22,826 bases of DNA from a bacterium (GTDB taxonomy: Bacteria > B130-G9). A model generated the notes under the pieces. It worked only from the letters and a program-made list of their open reading frames with translations. It was not told the DNA's origin and did not search any database. The DNA lies in contig DATLAJ010000121.1 of assembly GCA_035527515.1 (NCBI GenBank), positions 1 to 22,826 of the forward strand, given 5' to 3'. The position numbers were made by a program, and so were the translations under genes. Shown in pieces: positions 21,405 through 22,826 of the stretch (the stretch's first letter is position 1; each line of letters starts with the position of its first letter).

Positions 21405-22826
21405 CTACGGCGTGTGGATGCTGAAGGCGTAAGTGGAGGGCCCGGCGAGGTAAGTGAGCGTGCTCGGCTCGGTGAGCGCGGCCGCGAACAGGTAGTCGCC
21501 GTCCATACCGACCGGGAGCAGGGTCTCAAAGGCCGTAACGACGCCGGACTTGAAACCCTCAACCAGCGTGACGTCCGAGAACCACGCGTAGAGGCCCACG
21601 GCGAAACTGCCGCCAGTGAAGGTCATTATCGCACCGTTCGGCAAGACGATAGCCGAATAGACATCGACTGCGACCTCAGGTCCAGGGTTATCGACCTCAA
21701 GTTGAGCGATGAGAGTATCGCCCGGCGCGAATCTCCCGTCGTTCAGATAGCAATAGATGGCAAGTTCGCCGGCCACATCGGTCGGGTAGTGATAGCCAAG
21801 ATCGACCATCCAGCTGTCGGGCACGCCGTCGGTTTGCGTCGTGAGGCAGTCGAGCTCGCAGTTTATGGCAGAGTCGTTCCCGGCGTCGATACACGGGCTG
21901 TCCTCGCTCTGCCCCGCCGCGACGCAGGAGAGGTAATAATCCCCCTCTGGTCCGAAGACGAAAAGCGGATAGTCCGCGATGTTCCCATCCCCCGGATAGC
22001 CGCCATAAACGCAGCAGTTGCTGACTGAGGCCGAGCCGCCAGTATCCAAGTCGATCTCTCGCCCATTTGCCCAGAGTATCGAGTTCTCAAGCGTCACCTC
22101 AGAGTCGCCTAAGCACCAAATCGCGCCGCCAGACATGCCGGCGGAGTTGAAGCCAAACGTGCAATTGCTGATGAACGGCTGCGCCTCGTTATCGACATAC
22201 ATTCCGCCGCCGGTGTTCAAGGCCACATTCAGGGCAAAGAGGCAGTTCTTGACCGTGGGGAGGCAATCGTTGGTGGAGATACCGCCGCCCCAGCTGGCGG
22301 AGTTGTCGATGAATTCGCAGCTGACGATATTCCCGCTGCCGCCCCAGGAGTGGACTCCCGCGCCCGAGTCTGCATCGTTGTTCGTGAACTCACAGCGCTT
22401 GATGTCGAAGTAGGAATTGTCCGTCTGTATGCCGCCGCCCCTGCTGGCGAAGTTCAGCGTGAACGTGCAGTCTTCGATCAAAGGCGAGGCTCCGTTCAGC
22501 CAGATACCGCCGCCCCAGCTGCCGCCGCTTGAGTCGGGGATACATGAGTTCTCGAGGAAGTCACACCAAGCGATTCTGGACGAGGAATCGTCGCACACAA
22601 GGCCGGCGCCGAGCACCGCGGAGTTGCTTTCAATGGTGCAATGGATCAGGGTCGGTGATGACCGGAAGATGCCGATGCCGCCGCCATAACTGTAGCCATC
22701 GGCGTCGGGTATCGAGCTGTTCTCACGAATGAGGCACCCCTCGAGCCAGACGTCCGCGCTAGCGTCAGAGTGAATCCCACCGCCCATCCAAGCGCTGTTC
22801 TCGGTCACCGTGCAGTTTTGCATGAC
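21405..22826 (-). CDS. Right-handed parallel beta-helix protein (5' end outside window)
   Basis: At least 473 residues, with the N-terminus beyond the right edge; the ATG at 22823 is not evidence of a start because the frame is still open to the window end. Residues about 1-270 are repeats of roughly 25-35 residues with the pattern N-S-A-x-x-x-GGGI...C-x-F/I..N, for example NSAWMGGGIHSDASADVWLE and NSASWGGGISTNDCLPTVKN, typical of right-handed beta-helices. Many repeats carry one cysteine. The linker CIDAGNDSAINCELDC and DSWMVDLGYHYP is the usual end of such helices, followed by a beta-sandwich domain (FAPGDTLIAQLEVDNPGPEV) that may be a surface or sorting module. A secreted or cell-surface role is likely; no carbohydrate-lyase active site could be identified. 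Confidence 0.85.
   Translation of the reverse strand, partial: VMQNCTVTENSAWMGGGIHSDASADVWLEGCLIRENSSIPDADGYSYGGGIGIFRSSPTLIHCTIESNSAVLGAGLVCDDSSSRIAWCDFLENSCIPDSSGGSWGGGIWLNGASPLIEDCTFTLNFASRGGGIQTDNSYFDIKRCEFTNNDADSGAGVHSWGGSGNIVSCEFIDNSASWGGGISTNDCLPTVKNCLFALNVALNTGGGMYVDNEAQPFISNCTFGFNSAGMSGGAIWCLGDSEVTLENSILWANGREIDLDTGGSASVSNCCVYGGYPGDGNIADYPLFVFGPEGDYYLSCVAAGQSEDSPCIDAGNDSAINCELDCLTTQTDGVPDSWMVDLGYHYPTDVAGELAIYCYLNDGRFAPGDTLIAQLEVDNPGPEVAVDVYSAIVLPNGAIMTFTGGSFAVGLYAWFSDVTLVEGFKSGVVTAFETLLPVGMDGDYLFAAALTEPSTLTYLAGPSTYAFSIHTP

Noticed and set aside
21276-22028. 250-codon open frame on the plus strand
   Set aside because: Antisense to the beta-helix gene, whose repeats are unmistakable; no ribosome site.
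1-22826. tRNA and rRNA genes
   Set aside because: No cloverleaf with a GGTTCGAATCC-type arm and no rRNA-like stretch was noticed; by-eye search only.

Overview
The window looks like chromosomal DNA from an uncultured, GC-rich, Gram-negative bacterium of a candidate-phylum type. The pointers are a LolA-like outer-membrane lipoprotein-carrier remnant, an ADP-glucose glycogen gene (glgC), a secreted right-handed beta-helix protein of the kind common in environmental genomes, and many short palindromes and 7-bp tandem repeats between genes. No rRNA, tRNA or other taxonomic marker was seen, so a finer placement is not supported.

Layout. (1) 70-1819, minus strand: pyrE, a fetB-type permease, then only the C-terminal part of a lolA-like gene. 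(2) 1877-2659: about 780 bases without a convincing gene, containing a chain of short hairpins and a sequence like a transposon end. (3) 2660-9418, plus strand: a phage structural cassette in the order portal (split by a frameshift), scaffold-like protein, decoration-like protein, major capsid-like protein, connector, head-closure-like, tail-terminator-like and two unknown small or tail genes. Most starts follow good Shine-Dalgarno sites. At 9490-10212 the cassette ends with a TGT/DpdA-like enzyme, a possible 7-deazaguanine DNA-modification enzyme. No terminase, protease, tape measure, lysis gene or integrase is visible, so this is an incomplete prophage or a retained or decaying particle cassette. 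(4) 10340-12659, minus strand: a DUF262-DUF1524-DUF5655 nuclease of the GmrSD type overlapping a DUF433 antitoxin-like gene, with a perfect 11-bp inverted repeat just upstream. (5) 13179-14152, plus strand: a coupled rhodanese and MauE/DoxX-like membrane pair. (6) 14179-18610, minus strand: GT2 glycosyltransferase, exported DJ-1/PfpI protein, glgC and an FAD oxidoreductase, a plausible carbohydrate-linked gene group. (7) 18804-20636, plus strand: a near-consensus promoter driving an unknown 155-aa protein, a tiny Cys-containing protein and a GNAT acetyltransferase. (8) 20821-22826, minus strand: a C-terminal fragment of a RACo-like (DUF4445) ASKHA protein and a beta-helix protein cut by the window edge.

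How it fits together. The most interesting part is 2660-12725, where a phage particle cassette carrying a candidate DNA-base-modification enzyme lies next to, and converges on, a candidate modification-dependent restriction protein paired with an antitoxin-like gene. Whether these act together cannot be decided from sequence alone. Two C-terminal gene fragments, a broken portal and the dense repeats all suggest a rearranged, accessory part of the genome.
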